NCBI RefSeq assembly: GCF_035917995.1
Contig: NZ_CP109131.1
Span: 4,464,001 to 4,528,000, forward strand
Source of the DNA: Streptosporangium sp. NBC_01755
GTDB taxonomy: Bacteria; Actinomycetota; Actinomycetes; Streptosporangiales; Streptosporangiaceae
Reading direction: 5' to 3'
Length of the DNA stretch: 64,000 nt
In this document: positions 36,843 to 46,021 of the stretch, piece after piece
Position numbering within the stretch: position 1 is the first letter of the stretch
How the letters are laid out: each line of letters begins with the position of its first letter
Notes under the pieces: model-generated
Databases searched by the model: none
What the model was told of the DNA's origin: nothing
What the model saw: the letters and a program-made list of their open reading frames with translations, nothing else
Position numbers and translations under genes: made by a program

Positions 36843-38684
36843 ATGTGCGGCATAGTGGGATATACGGGACAGCGGCAGGCGATCGAGGTCGCCGTCGAGG
36901 GACTGGGCCGGCTGGAGTACCGGGGGTACGACTCGGCGGGAATCGCGCTGGTCGGATCCGGCGGCCTGGTCGTGGAGAAACGGGCGGGGAAGCTGGCCAA
37001 CCTGCGCTCGGCACTGGTCTCGCGGCCCGCGCCGCCGTCGACGGTCGGGATCGGGCACACCAGATGGGCCACCCACGGGGCGCCCACCGACCGCAACGCC
37101 CACCCGCACACCGACTGCCACGGGCGGATCGCGGTCATCCACAACGGGATCATCGAGAACTTCGCCGTGCTCAGGAGTGAGCTGGAGGACAAGGGCCACA
37201 GGATCGTCTCCGAGACCGACACGGAGGTGGTGGCGCACCTGCTGGAGGAGTTCGCCGCCGGCGGCCTGGCGGAGGCGATGCGCCGGGTCTGCCTGAGGCT
37301 GGAAGGGGCGTTCACGCTGCTCGCGGTCTCGGTGGACGAGCCCGAGGTGGTGGTGGGGGCCCGGCGTAACTCGCCGCTGGTGGTCGGCAGGGGGGAAGGG
37401 GAGAACTTCCTCGGCTCGGACGTGGCGGCCTTCATCGCCTACACGCGCGAGGCGGTGGAGCTGGGGCAGGACCAGGTGGTCGAGCTGCGTCCCTCGAAGA
37501 TCACGGTCTTCGACTTCCAGGGGGCTCCGGTCGAGACGCGTGACTACCACGTCGGCTGGGACGCCTCGGCCGCCGAGAAGGACGGCTACGACCACTTCAT
37601 GCTCAAGGAGATCGCCGAGCAGCCCAGGGCCGTCGCCGACACGCTGCTCGGCAGGGTCGGCCAGGACGGCCTGCTGGTGCTGGACGAGATGCGCCTGTCC
37701 GACCAGGAGCTGCGTGACATCAACAAGATCATATTGGTGGCCTGCGGGACCTCCTACCACGCCGGGCTCATCGCGAAGTACGCCATCGAGCACTGGGCCC
37801 GGCTGCCCTGCGAGGTCGAGGTGGCCAGCGAGTTCCGCTACCGCGACCCGATCCTCACCCGGGACACGCTGGTCATCGTGATCAGCCAGTCGGGCGAGAC
37901 GATGGACACGCTCATGGCGGTACGGCACGCGCGTGGGCAGCGCTCCCGGGTGCTGGCGGTCTGCAACGTGAACGGCTCCACGATCTCCCGTGAGTCCGAC
38001 GCCGTCCTCTACACGCACGCGGGCCCGGAGGTCGCGGTGGCCTCCACCAAGGCGTTCCTCACCCAGCTGGTGGCCTGCTACCTGGTGGCGCTCTACCTCG
38101 CGCAGGTCCGGGGCACGAAGTTCGGCGACGAGATCACCCAGATCGTCGACCGGCTGGCGGAGATGCCGTCAAAGGTGAGCGAGGTCCTCTCGACGGTCGA
38201 GCCGGTCCGCGCGCTGGCCAGGTCGCTGGCCGATGAGCGGTGCGTGCTCTTCCTCGGGCGGCATGTGGGCCTCCCCGTCGCGCTGGAGGGAGCGCTGAAG
38301 CTCAAGGAACTGGCGTACATGCACGCCGAGGGCTTCGCGGCGGGGGAGCTCAAGCACGGCCCGATCGCACTGATCGACAGGGGGCTCCCCGTCGTGGTCG
38401 TCGTCCCCTCCCTGTCCGGCCAGCGGGTGATCCACGACAAGATCGTGTCCAATATCCAGGAGATCAGGGCCAGGGGCGCCAGGACCCTCGTCATCGCCGA
38501 GGAGGGCGATGACGTGGTCGAGCGGTACGCCGACACGCTGATCCGCGTCCCGGCCGTGCCGACCCTGCTCCAGCCGCTGGTCGCCACGGTGCCGCTCCAG
38601 GTCTTCGCCTGCGAGCTGGCCACCGCCAAGGGGCACGACGTCGACCAGCCCCGCAACCTCGCCAAGTCGGTCACGGTGGAGTAA
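36843..38684 (+). CDS. glmS: Glutamine-fructose-6-phosphate aminotransferase
   Basis: GlmS makes glucosamine-6-phosphate, the entry to UDP-GlcNAc and peptidoglycan. The 613-residue protein begins [12 protein letters not shown] with the nucleophilic Cys2, and has [18 protein letters not shown] in the glutaminase domain. Two SIS domains follow, with [18 protein letters not shown] and the C-terminal [21 protein letters not shown] lies upstream of the ATG. glmM (19.8 kb) and nagA (60.5 kb) belong to the same pathway. I see no sign of a glmS ribozyme in the 122-bp leader. Confidence 0.97.
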   Translation: MCGIVGYTGQRQAIEVAVEGLGRLEYRGYDSAGIALVGSGGLVVEKRAGKLANLRSALVSRPAPPSTVGIGHTRWATHGAPTDRNAHPHTDCHGRIAVIHNGIIENFAVLRSELEDKGHRIVSETDTEVVAHLLEEFAAGGLAEAMRRVCLRLEGAFTLLAVSVDEPEVVVGARRNSPLVVGRGEGENFLGSDVAAFIAYTREAVELGQDQVVELRPSKITVFDFQGAPVETRDYHVGWDASAAEKDGYDHFMLKEIAEQPRAVADTLLGRVGQDGLLVLDEMRLSDQELRDINKIILVACGTSYHAGLIAKYAIEHWARLPCEVEVASEFRYRDPILTRDTLVIVISQSGETMDTLMAVRHARGQRSRVLAVCNVNGSTISRESDAVLYTHAGPEVAVASTKAFLTQLVACYLVALYLAQVRGTKFGDEITQIVDRLAEMPSKVSEVLSTVEPVRALARSLADERCVLFLGRHVGLPVALEGALKLKELAYMHAEGFAAGELKHGPIALIDRGLPVVVVVPSLSGQRVIHDKIVSNIQEIRARGARTLVIAEEGDDVVERYADTLIRVPAVPTLLQPLVATVPLQVFACELATAKGHDVDQPRNLAKSVTVE

Positions 38685-38693
38685 GGCCCGGAC

Positions 38694-38724
38694 GGGGGTT
38701 GTCCACAGCCTGTGGACAACCCCC
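38694..38724. promoter_or_regulatory. Perfect inverted pair of DnaA boxes / possible glmS terminator
   Basis: TTGTCCACA (38699-38707) and its exact reverse complement TGTGGACAA (38711-38719) face each other over three bases inside a 14-bp perfect stem (GGGGG/CCCCC at its ends). TTGTCCACA is the preferred DnaA box of actinomycetes. The stem starts about ten bases after the glmS stop, so it could simply be its terminator, although no U-run follows. Confidence 0.6.
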
Positions 38725-38862
38725 ATGGATTACCGATGGGCAAAAGTAGGAATAGGGGCTGCCCGCTTTCCTGCATGGTTAATTGTCGATTTATGCCATA
38801 TAACGGACTAATAGGGAGGGATTAACGTGACGTGAATCCACCGGACCTCAGGGAGTCGCAAG

Positions 38863-40278
38863 ATGGATCGTCGTCGTTTCCTCGCAGGTAGCGGTGCGCT
38901 GGCCGCGGTAGGGGTGGCCGGGCCGTTCGCCGGCGTCGCGCAGGCGGGGCTGAACGGGGAGACCCGCCCCGGAGGCGGGTACGGGCCGCTGAAGCCGGTC
39001 GCCGACGAGCGGGACGGCACGGTCCGGCTCCACCTGCCCGACGGCTTCCGCTACGCCTCCTTCAGCGTCGCCGGGGACAGGTTCGGCGACGGGTCCGTCG
39101 TCCCCTCCCGGCACGACGGCATGGCCGCGTTCCGCGGGCCCTCGAACACCGCGATCCTCGTCCGCAACCACGAGGTCAGCGGCCCGGTCGGTGCGTTCGG
39201 CGACCCGGCCAAGGCCTATGACCCGGTGGCGGGCGGCGGCACCTCCACGCTCAGGGTCACCCGCTACGGCAAGGTGATCTCCGCGGCCCCCAGCCTGACC
39301 GGCACCCAGATGAACTGCTCCGGCGGCCCCATGCCCTGGGGTGCCTGGGTGACCTGCGAGGAGACGGTCAACGGGCCGGACGTGGGCAACGACTTCACCG
39401 GCCAGGACAACGGCAAGCTCACCCAGAAGCACGGCTACATCTTCGAGGTTCCGCTCAACGGCGGAGCCTCGGGGCCGATCAGGAGCGCCGGGCGGTTCGC
39501 CCACGAGTCGGCCGCGTTCGACTCGTTCACCGGCGCCGTCTACCTCACCGAGGACAACTTCGCGTTCGCCTCCGGCTTCTACCGCTACCTGCCTCCGAAG
39601 AACCCGCTCCGGGCCGGTCGCATCCTCGACGGCGGCAGGCTCCAGATGCTGGCGGTGCGGGGCGCGCCGGGCAAGGACCTCTCCCTCGGTCAGTCCAGGG
39701 GTGCGACCTACGCGACCACCTGGGTGGACATCGACGACCCCGACCCCGCCTTCATCGGCACCCCCGCCAACGACGTCGCCGTCCAGGCGGTCGGCAACCA
39801 GGGCAGGGCCAAGGGAGCGGCGCTCTTCTCCCGGCTGGAGGGGGCGATCAACCACCACGGCACGATCTACTTCACCTCCACGCAGGGCGGCGCGACCGCG
39901 TCCGGCGACACCCCGCCCAGCGGCTTCGGCAAGGGGCGCGGCCAGGTGTGGGCGTACGAGACGTGGAGCGGGCGGCTCAAGCTCGTCTACGAGTCGCCGG
40001 GCTCGGTCACCCTCGACCTGCCGGACAACGTCACCGCCAGCCCCCGGGGCACGCTGGTCCTCTGTGAGGACGGCCCGGGCGACAACTACCTGCGCGGCCT
40101 CACCAGCCGTGGCGAGATCTTCGACTTCTCCCGGCTGGCCCCCGTCTCCGGCGACTCGGGTGCCGAGTTCGCCGGCTCGACCTTCGGCCCCGGCGGGCAC
40201 ACCCTCTACGTCAACGTCCAGTCGTCGGCGGGGATGAGCTTCGCCATCTGGGGCCCCTGGCGGCGCGGCGGCTTCTGA
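38863..40278 (+). CDS. PhoX-like (DUF839) Tat-exported protein
   Basis: The 471-residue product starts with a twin-arginine signal (DRRRFLAGSG, then a hydrophobic stretch and AQA). It has features of the PhoX/DUF839 beta-propeller group: ILVRNHEVSG, NCSGGPMPWGAWVTCEETVN, HESAAFDSFTGAVYLTEDN and RLEGAINHHGTIYFTSTQGG. Family members include calcium/iron alkaline phosphatases; others are of unknown activity, so phosphatase function is likely but not proven. The 138-bp leader is AT-rich; TATAAC (38799-38804) could be a -10, but I do not see a clear -35 or PHO box. Confidence 0.85.
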   Translation: MDRRRFLAGSGALAAVGVAGPFAGVAQAGLNGETRPGGGYGPLKPVADERDGTVRLHLPDGFRYASFSVAGDRFGDGSVVPSRHDGMAAFRGPSNTAILVRNHEVSGPVGAFGDPAKAYDPVAGGGTSTLRVTRYGKVISAAPSLTGTQMNCSGGPMPWGAWVTCEETVNGPDVGNDFTGQDNGKLTQKHGYIFEVPLNGGASGPIRSAGRFAHESAAFDSFTGAVYLTEDNFAFASGFYRYLPPKNPLRAGRILDGGRLQMLAVRGAPGKDLSLGQSRGATYATTWVDIDDPDPAFIGTPANDVAVQAVGNQGRAKGAALFSRLEGAINHHGTIYFTSTQGGATASGDTPPSGFGKGRGQVWAYETWSGRLKLVYESPGSVTLDLPDNVTASPRGTLVLCEDGPGDNYLRGLTSRGEIFDFSRLAPVSGDSGAEFAGSTFGPGGHTLYVNVQSSAGMSFAIWGPWRRGGF

Positions 40279-40294
40279 CACCCGCGAACCGATG

Positions 40295-40348
40295 CCCGCG
40301 CCGGGCCTCATGAACCTGATTCCCGCGCCGGGCCTCATGAACCTGATT
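40295..40348. repeat. Two tandem copies of a 27-bp unit
   Basis: CCCGCGCCGGGCCTCATGAA followed by CCTGATT is present twice head to tail (40295-40321 and 40322-40348), identical, in the gap between the PhoX-like gene and acpS. Confidence 0.9.
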
Positions 40349-40442
40349 CCAGGGAGAACGAGGCTCCGCGCGGGAGTACGGCATGCCGTGTGCGCGGCCC
40401 GGGTGAGGACGATGCGGCCCCCGTAGGCCCTAGCCTGGGGGA

Positions 40443-40793
40443 ATGATCGTTGGGATCGGTGTCGACGTCGTGGACGTGGCCAGGTTCGAGGCGACGCTGG
40501 CGCGCACACCCGCGCTGCGGGGACGCCTGTTCACCGCGGCCGAGAGCACGCTGGCGACGGAGTCCCTGGCCGCCAGGTTCGCGGCCAAGGAGGCCGTCGC
40601 CAAGGCGCTGGGCGCGCCCCCCGGGCTGCGGCACCTGGACGCCGAGGTGCTCATCGGCGAGCACGGCCGGCCCGAGCTGCGGGTGACCGGCCGGGTGGCG
40701 GACGTCGCTCTCGCCCTGGGCGTGGTCAGGTGGCACGTCTCCCTGACGCACGACGGGGGCGTCGCCATCGCCTACGTGATCGCCGAGGGATAG
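40443..40793 (+). CDS. acpS: Holo-[acyl-carrier-protein] synthase
   Basis: AcpS moves 4'-phosphopantetheine from CoA to acyl carrier proteins for fatty-acid synthesis. The 116-residue product has [16 protein letters not shown] with the catalytic Asp, [13 protein letters not shown], and the terminal [19 protein letters not shown]. It is followed 10 bp later by nnr and begins the acpS-nnr-alr-tsaE-tsaB-rimI-tsaD cluster common to actinobacteria. Confidence 0.95.
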   Translation: MIVGIGVDVVDVARFEATLARTPALRGRLFTAAESTLATESLAARFAAKEAVAKALGAPPGLRHLDAEVLIGEHGRPELRVTGRVADVALALGVVRWHVSLTHDGGVAIAYVIAEG

Positions 40794-40803
40794 ATTCGGT
40801 GGA

Positions 40804-42450
40804 ATGCGGACCGCGTTCACATCCGACCAGATCAGGGCGGCCGAGGCGGCACTGATGGCGACCCTGCCCGAGGGCACCCTGATGGAGAGGGCGGCCACCG
40901 GGCTCGCGGCGGTCTGCGCCAGGATGCTCGGCGGCGTGTACGGCTCCCGTGTCGTGCTGCTCGTCGGCGGCGGGGACAACGGCGGCGACGCCCTTTACGC
41001 CGGGGCACGCCTGGCCGCCAGGGGGGCCAGAGTCGACGCGATCATCGCGGGGACGCGCGTCCACGAGGCGGGGCTGGAGGCCCTGCGCCGCGCGGGCGGC
41101 CGGGCGACCGCCCCGGACGGCCGGCCGGTCCCCCGAAACAGTGCGGAGTCCCCCCGGGAGAACGCGGAGTCCCCCCAAGAAAGCGCGGAGTCACCCCGGG
41201 AGAGCGCGGGGTCCCCTCGAAACAGTGCGGAGTCCCCCCGAGAGAACGCGGAGTCCCCCCGGGAGAGCCCGGTGGGCACGGCTGTCCGCGGCCTGATCGA
41301 CGCGGCGGACCTGATCGTGGACGGGATGCTCGGGATCGGCGGGGCCGGGGTGCTCAGGGAGCCTTACGCGACTCTCGCCGGGCTCGCGAGTGACGCGCCG
41401 GGCGAGGTCGTCGCGGTGGACGTACCGAGCGGGGTGGACGCGAGCAGCGGCCGGGTGGAGGGCGCGGCGGTCCGCGCGGACGCCACGGTCACGTTCGGGG
41501 CGTGGAAGACCGGGTTGCTGGTGGATCCCGGCGCCGAGCACGCGGGCCGGGCGGAACTCGTCGACATCGGCCTCGGCCCTCACCTGCCGGAACCCGACGC
41601 GACCGCGCTGACGGACGCCGACGTGGCCGCGCTGCTGCCCAGGCCCGGCGCCTCCTCCGACAAGTACCGCCGGGGCGTCGTCGGGATCGCGGCGGGCAGC
41701 GAGCGCTACACCGGTGCGGCGGTGCTGGCGGTGGGCGGGGCACTGCGGGCGGGGGTGGGCATGGTCCGCTACGCGGGGGGCGCCGAGCCGGTGGCCCAGG
41801 TGCGGGCCCGCTGGCCCGAGGCCGTGATCACCACGCTCGCCCCGGGCGAGGGCGTCGAGGAGGTGGGGCGTGTGCAGGCGTGGGTGCTCGGTCCCGGGCT
41901 CGGCACCGGCGAAGAGGCACACGCCGTCGCCCGCTCGGTGCTGGCGAGCGAGGTCCCCGTGCTGGTCGACGCCGACGCGCTGACCCTGGTGGCCCGGGAG
42001 CGGGGGCTGCTCCGTCGCGACGCGCCCGTCCTGGTCACCCCGCACGCCGGCGAGCTCTCCCGCCTGATGGACGTGCCGAGGGAGCTGATCGAGGCGCGGC
42101 GCCTGGAGAACGTACGGCGGGCGGCGGCCGAGCTGGGCGTGACCGTACTGCTCAAGGGCTCGACCACGCTGGTCGCCGGGAAAGGGCTGCCGGTCAGGAT
42201 CAACCCCACCGGAAGTCCCTGGCTCGCGACCGGCGGTACCGGTGATGTGCTGGCCGGGCTGGCGGGCGCGCTGCTGGCCGCCGGACTGAGCGGCTATGAC
42301 GCGGCCTCCTGCGCCGCCTACCTGCACGGGATCGCCGGTAGGCGAGGCCCTCTCGCCGCCTCCGACGTCGCCGAGGCCCTGCCGGAGACGGTGCGGTCAT
42401 TGGTCAACAGGCTCCGGCAGAGCCGCTCACCTGCCAAACTGGAACGATGA
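40804..42450 (+). CDS. nnr: Bifunctional NAD(P)HX epimerase/dehydratase, with repeat insertion
   Basis: Nnr repairs hydrated NAD(P)H: the N-terminal YjeF domain epimerises and the C-terminal kinase-fold domain dehydrates with ADP or ATP. The 548-residue protein shows GGGDNGGDALYAGARLA and VDVPSGVDASSG in the first half and the nucleotide-binding GTGDVLAGLAGALLAAG (from about 478) in the second. Residues about 110-158 are a low-complexity insertion of seven-residue units, mostly PRxSAES, between the first strand-helix units of the epimerase domain. The stop overlaps the alr ATG by four bases. Confidence 0.93.
   Translation: MRTAFTSDQIRAAEAALMATLPEGTLMERAATGLAAVCARMLGGVYGSRVVLLVGGGDNGGDALYAGARLAARGARVDAIIAGTRVHEAGLEALRRAGGRATAPDGRPVPRNSAESPRENAESPQESAESPRESAGSPRNSAESPRENAESPRESPVGTAVRGLIDAADLIVDGMLGIGGAGVLREPYATLAGLASDAPGEVVAVDVPSGVDASSGRVEGAAVRADATVTFGAWKTGLLVDPGAEHAGRAELVDIGLGPHLPEPDATALTDADVAALLPRPGASSDKYRRGVVGIAAGSERYTGAAVLAVGGALRAGVGMVRYAGGAEPVAQVRARWPEAVITTLAPGEGVEEVGRVQAWVLGPGLGTGEEAHAVARSVLASEVPVLVDADALTLVARERGLLRRDAPVLVTPHAGELSRLMDVPRELIEARRLENVRRAAAELGVTVLLKGSTTLVAGKGLPVRINPTGSPWLATGGTGDVLAGLAGALLAAGLSGYDAASCAAYLHGIAGRRGPLAASDVAEALPETVRSLVNRLRQSRSPAKLER
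41130..41276 (+). repeat. Seven tandem 21-bp units inside nnr
   Basis: Units such as CCCCCGGGAGAACGCGGAGT plus C are arrayed seven times (41130-41276) in frame. Units 1 and 5, and 2 and 6, match each other more closely than their neighbours, suggesting growth by duplication of a block of units. The last unit is degenerate. Confidence 0.9.
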
Positions 42451-43574
42451 GCTTCCCGATGACTCCCGCCGAGGCACGGGTGGACCTTTCGGCCATCCGC
42501 GAGAATCTGGCGCTGCTCGGGAGCCATGCTCCCGGTGCCGAGATGATGGCAGTGGTCAAGGCCGACGCCTACGGGCACGGGCTGGTCCCCGCCGCGCGAG
42601 GCTGCCTGGAGGGCGGCGCGGGGCGGCTGGGCACCGCCTACGTCCGCGAGGCCCTCCAGCTGCGGGCCGGCGGGATCACCGCGCCGATCCTGTCGTGGAT
42701 CCTCACGCCCGGTGAGCCCCTGGAGCAGGCGGTCGAGCACGACATCGAGCTGTCCGCGGGCTCCGCCGGGGTGGTCGACACGATCGCCGACGCCGCGGCC
42801 CTGGCCGGCCGGACGGCCAGGGTGCACCTGAAGGCCGACACCGGCATGTCTCGTGGCGGTGCGACACCGGGTGAGTGGCCCGCCCTGCTCGATCGGGCGC
42901 TGTGGCGACAGGCCGAGGGGACCGTCGAGATCGCCGGGCTCTGGTCCCACCTCGCCAGCGCGGACATTCCGGGAGATCCGTCCATCGCGGCCCAGCTGAT
43001 GGTGTTCGACGAGGCGCTGGCCGTCGCGGAGAAGGCGGGCGCCGGAGGCTCCCACGTCATCAGGCACATCGCCAACTCGGCGGCCACCCTGACGCTGCCG
43101 CAGGCACACTACGACATGGTCCGTCCCGGGATCGCGACCTTCGGGCTGAGTCCCGTGCCCGAGCTCGGAGACTTCGGGCTGCGCCCCGTGATGACGCTCA
43201 TGGCGCGGATCGCGCTGGTCAAGCGGGTGCCCGCCGGGTCGGGTGTGTCGTACGGCCATCTGTACGTCACGGATCGGGAAACCACGCTCGGCCTTGTCCC
43301 GCTCGGATACGCGGACGGGATCCCGAGGCACGCCACCAACCTGGCGGAGGCGCTGGCGGGCGGCCGCAGGCGGCGGATCGCCGGCCGGGTCTGCATGGAC
43401 CAGTTCGTGATCGATGTGGGCGACGACCCGCTGGCGGAGGGCGACGAGGTGATCCTGTTCGGTGACGGTTCGCGAGGTGAGCCGACCGCCCAGGAATGGG
43501 CGGATTCTCTCGGCACGATCACGCATGAGATCGTGACCGGGATCGGTTCGCGGGTCCCACGCGTTTACCGGTGA
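42447..43574 (+). CDS. alr: Alanine racemase
   Basis: Alr makes D-alanine for peptidoglycan in a PLP-dependent reaction. The 375-residue protein has the PLP-lysine motif AVVKADAYGHG (Lys38) and the second catalytic residue in SGVSYGHLY (Tyr269). LKADTGMSRGG and the C-terminal CMDQFVIDVG are family typical. ATG overlaps nnr by four bases; the next gene's start lies close to its stop. Confidence 0.96.
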   Translation: MSFPMTPAEARVDLSAIRENLALLGSHAPGAEMMAVVKADAYGHGLVPAARGCLEGGAGRLGTAYVREALQLRAGGITAPILSWILTPGEPLEQAVEHDIELSAGSAGVVDTIADAAALAGRTARVHLKADTGMSRGGATPGEWPALLDRALWRQAEGTVEIAGLWSHLASADIPGDPSIAAQLMVFDEALAVAEKAGAGGSHVIRHIANSAATLTLPQAHYDMVRPGIATFGLSPVPELGDFGLRPVMTLMARIALVKRVPAGSGVSYGHLYVTDRETTLGLVPLGYADGIPRHATNLAEALAGGRRRRIAGRVCMDQFVIDVGDDPLAEGDEVILFGDGSRGEPTAQEWADSLGTITHEIVTGIGSRVPRVYR

Positions 43575-43594
43575 AAGGCAGCTCAGGGGGTCGC

Positions 43595-44683
43595 ATGAGT
43601 ATTACCACACGGCGCAAGGTCGGTATCGCGGGCGCGATCGTCGGTGTCGCGTCCGCGGGAGTGGCCGCCGGGGCCCTCGCCAAGCGGTATGCGGTAGGCC
43701 GGATCAGACTCCGCCCCGACCTGGAGGTGAGCGAGCCGCTGGGAGAGCTTCGGGGCCGTCCCACCACGGTCACCACCTCCGACGGGGTTCCGCTGTACGC
43801 CGAGGTGGACGGCGTCCAGGACGCTCCGCTGACCGTGGTGTTCTGCCACGGCTACACGCTCAACCTCGACTCCTGGCACTACCAGCGGCGCGACCTGAGT
43901 GACGCCTATCGCCTGGTCCTGTGGGACCAGCGCTCCCATGGGCGCTCGCCGCGCATCCCGACGAAAGACTGCTCGATCGACCGGCTCGGCGACGACCTGG
44001 CCGAGATCATCGAGGCCCTGGTGCCGGGCCCGTGCGTGCTCGTCGGCCACTCCATGGGCGGTATGACGATCATGGCGCTGGCCGACCGGCACCCCGAGCT
44101 GTTCGGTGACAAGATCAAGGGCGTCGCGCTGATCTCCACATCTCCCGGCAAGCTCGGCGAGATCTCCCTCGGCCTGCCCGCGCTGCTGTCGAAGGTGGTG
44201 CACAAGGTCACGCCGGGCACGGTGTCGATCCTGAGGCGCGGTGGCACGCTGGTCGACAAGAGCCGCCAGGTCGGCAATGACGTGGCCTTCCTGGCCCTGC
44301 GCCACCTGGGTTTCGGCGATTCCATGAACGTCAGTCCCACGGTCGTCGACTTCGTCGAGTCGATGATCCGTTCCACCCCTTTCGAGGTGATCGCCGAGTT
44401 CTACCCGGCGCTGATATCGCACGACAAGCTGAGCGCGCTGGGCGTGCTGGACGAGGTGCCCACCTCCATCATGGTCGGCGACAAGGACTGGCTCACCCCC
44501 GTCGAACACAGCAAGGCGATGGCGGCGGCGCTGCCGAGCGCCCGGTTCACCGAGATCTCAGAGAGCTCGCACCTGGTCCATCTGGAGCGGCCGGCGGTCG
44601 TCAACAACGCGCTGCACGACCTGCTCAAGCGGGCGATCGCCGATGCCGATGCCGATGCCGACGCGGGCGACGAGGACCGATGA
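43595..44683 (+). CDS. Alpha/beta hydrolase with N-terminal membrane segment
   Basis: The 362-residue protein has a hydrophobic N-terminal segment (residues 9-28, VGIAGAIVGVASAGVAAGAL), the oxyanion block FCHGYTLN and the nucleophile elbow GHSMGG (Ser153). VGDKDWLTP and SSHLVHLERP supply the aspartate and histidine. Substrate unknown; proteins of this type lie between alr and tsaE in many actinomycetes. ATG 43595 has AGGGGG upstream; GTG 43571 would overlap alr. The C-terminus is a run of Ala-Asp encoded by a GATGCC hexamer repeat. Confidence 0.88.
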   Translation: MSITTRRKVGIAGAIVGVASAGVAAGALAKRYAVGRIRLRPDLEVSEPLGELRGRPTTVTTSDGVPLYAEVDGVQDAPLTVVFCHGYTLNLDSWHYQRRDLSDAYRLVLWDQRSHGRSPRIPTKDCSIDRLGDDLAEIIEALVPGPCVLVGHSMGGMTIMALADRHPELFGDKIKGVALISTSPGKLGEISLGLPALLSKVVHKVTPGTVSILRRGGTLVDKSRQVGNDVAFLALRHLGFGDSMNVSPTVVDFVESMIRSTPFEVIAEFYPALISHDKLSALGVLDEVPTSIMVGDKDWLTPVEHSKAMAAALPSARFTEISESSHLVHLERPAVVNNALHDLLKRAIADADADADAGDEDR

Positions 44684-45177
44684 GCTCGGACACGGGTGCG
44701 AGTGGTGACGGGAGTGACGCAGCGGTGAGAATCGTGGCGACGGCCGAGGAGATGCGGGAGCTGGGCGAGAGGCTGGCCGCGCTGCTGCGGCCGGGAGACC
44801 TGGCGGTGCTGTCGGGCCCGCTCGGCGCGGGCAAGACGACCCTGGTGCAGGGGATCGCCGAAGGGCTCAAGGTACGCGGACCGATCACCTCGCCGACCTT
44901 CGTCATCGCCCGGGTGCATCCCTCGCTCTCCGGCGGTCCCGCGCTGGTCCATGTGGACGCCTACCGCCTCGGCGGTGACCTGGAGGTCGACGACCTGGAC
45001 CTGGACGCCTCGCTGGAGGAGTCGGTGACCGTCGTGGAGTGGGGCGAGGGCCTGGTGGAGGGGCTCGCCGACGACCGGCTGGAGATCCTCATCGGCAGGG
45101 GTGCGTCCGGCGAGCCGGGCGAGGAACGGACCGTGACCCTGCGCGGGGTCGGACCGCGTTGGGAAGGTGTCATCTGA
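44680..45177 (+). CDS. tsaE: tRNA t6A biosynthesis ATPase TsaE
   Basis: TsaE is the small ATPase that supports TsaB/TsaD in making N6-threonylcarbamoyladenosine at tRNA position 37. The 165-residue protein has Walker A GPLGAGKTT (46-54), ITSPTFVIARVH, and HVDAYRL followed by VTVVEWGEGL. It overlaps the hydrolase by four bases (ATGA). tsaB and tsaD lie downstream in the same order after two envelope genes. Confidence 0.95.
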   Translation: MSSDTGASGDGSDAAVRIVATAEEMRELGERLAALLRPGDLAVLSGPLGAGKTTLVQGIAEGLKVRGPITSPTFVIARVHPSLSGGPALVHVDAYRLGGDLEVDDLDLDASLEESVTVVEWGEGLVEGLADDRLEILIGRGASGEPGEERTVTLRGVGPRWEGVI

Positions 45178-45346
45178 TTTGCCTACGGGGACGGGGAAAT
45201 CCTGACACGCTGGTACTGCGAGCCATTGGTCTAGATCGTCGGGCGCGTTGATCGACTCTGGCGGGTTTGCCCATGTTTAATGGGGAACAGGTGGGACATC
45301 GTGCCGGGCGAGGGTCGTCGGCCGGAGGGCGAAGTGGAGTTCGACG

Positions 45347-46015
45347 GTGCCAAGCGTCAAGCGTGTCGCGGTTGCGGGAGCCATCGTTCTTTTCGGGATT
45401 GCCGGGTGCTCGGCGGAGGCCAACTCGGGCAGCCCGACGAGCACGCCCACGGCAGCCCCGCCTGACTCCGGCAGCAGCCGGCAGGACATCGAGGTCCAGC
45501 TCCAGCCGGCCCGCGCCAAGGCCGGGCAGAAGGTGTGGGTCCTGGCGAACTGCCCGATCCCGCAAGGGGGTCCCGAGCACCGCGGCACCGCGTCATCCCG
45601 GATCTTCCGCACCCCGGTGACCCTTGACCCGATCCTCGCGACGCCCACACCGGCTCCCGCGAACACCGCCAGCCCGACGCCGCGCCCGTGGGTCCGCGGT
45701 CAGGCCACCGTCGCCGACGGCACGGCCGCCGGTGTCTACGAGGTCAACGCCAGGTGCGAGGGGACCAACGACACAGGCAAGACCAACCTCAGGATCGTGT
45801 CCGACACCGAGCCGAGCTCCACCTCGACGTCCAAGCCCACTTCCAAGCCGACCAGGACGATCATCAGCACCGAGGCGCCGGGCACGGGCGGCGGTGGCAC
45901 CGCGGCAGGAGGCCCCGCCGACTCGGGCGCGCCGATCGGCACGACGGGCGTCCTGCTCGCCCTCGGCCTGGCGGGCGGCATCGGCATCGTGGTCGTGCGT
46001 CGCCGTCGCTCGTAG
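45347..46015 (+). CDS. Lipoprotein-like surface protein with C-terminal anchor
   Basis: The 222-residue protein has a lipobox-like signal (VAGAIVLFGIAGC, Cys21), a Ser/Thr/Pro-rich linker, a small exported domain (QLQPARAKAGQKVWVLANC, VYEVNARCEGTNDTG) and a C-terminal membrane helix ending in RRRRS. A terminal helix plus basic tail can be a sorting signal, but no LPXTG-like motif precedes it (SGAPIGTTG is the local sequence). The adjacent sortase gene starts six bases later, suggesting a functional link. The start is GTG 45347. Function unknown. Confidence 0.75.
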   Translation: MPSVKRVAVAGAIVLFGIAGCSAEANSGSPTSTPTAAPPDSGSSRQDIEVQLQPARAKAGQKVWVLANCPIPQGGPEHRGTASSRIFRTPVTLDPILATPTPAPANTASPTPRPWVRGQATVADGTAAGVYEVNARCEGTNDTGKTNLRIVSDTEPSSTSTSKPTSKPTRTIISTEAPGTGGGGTAAGGPADSGAPIGTTGVLLALGLAGGIGIVVVRRRRS

Positions 46016-46021
46016 TCCCTG

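Noticed and set aside
41130..41276. CRISPR array in nnr
   Set aside because: The 21-bp units are contiguous with no spacers and are in frame with the protein.
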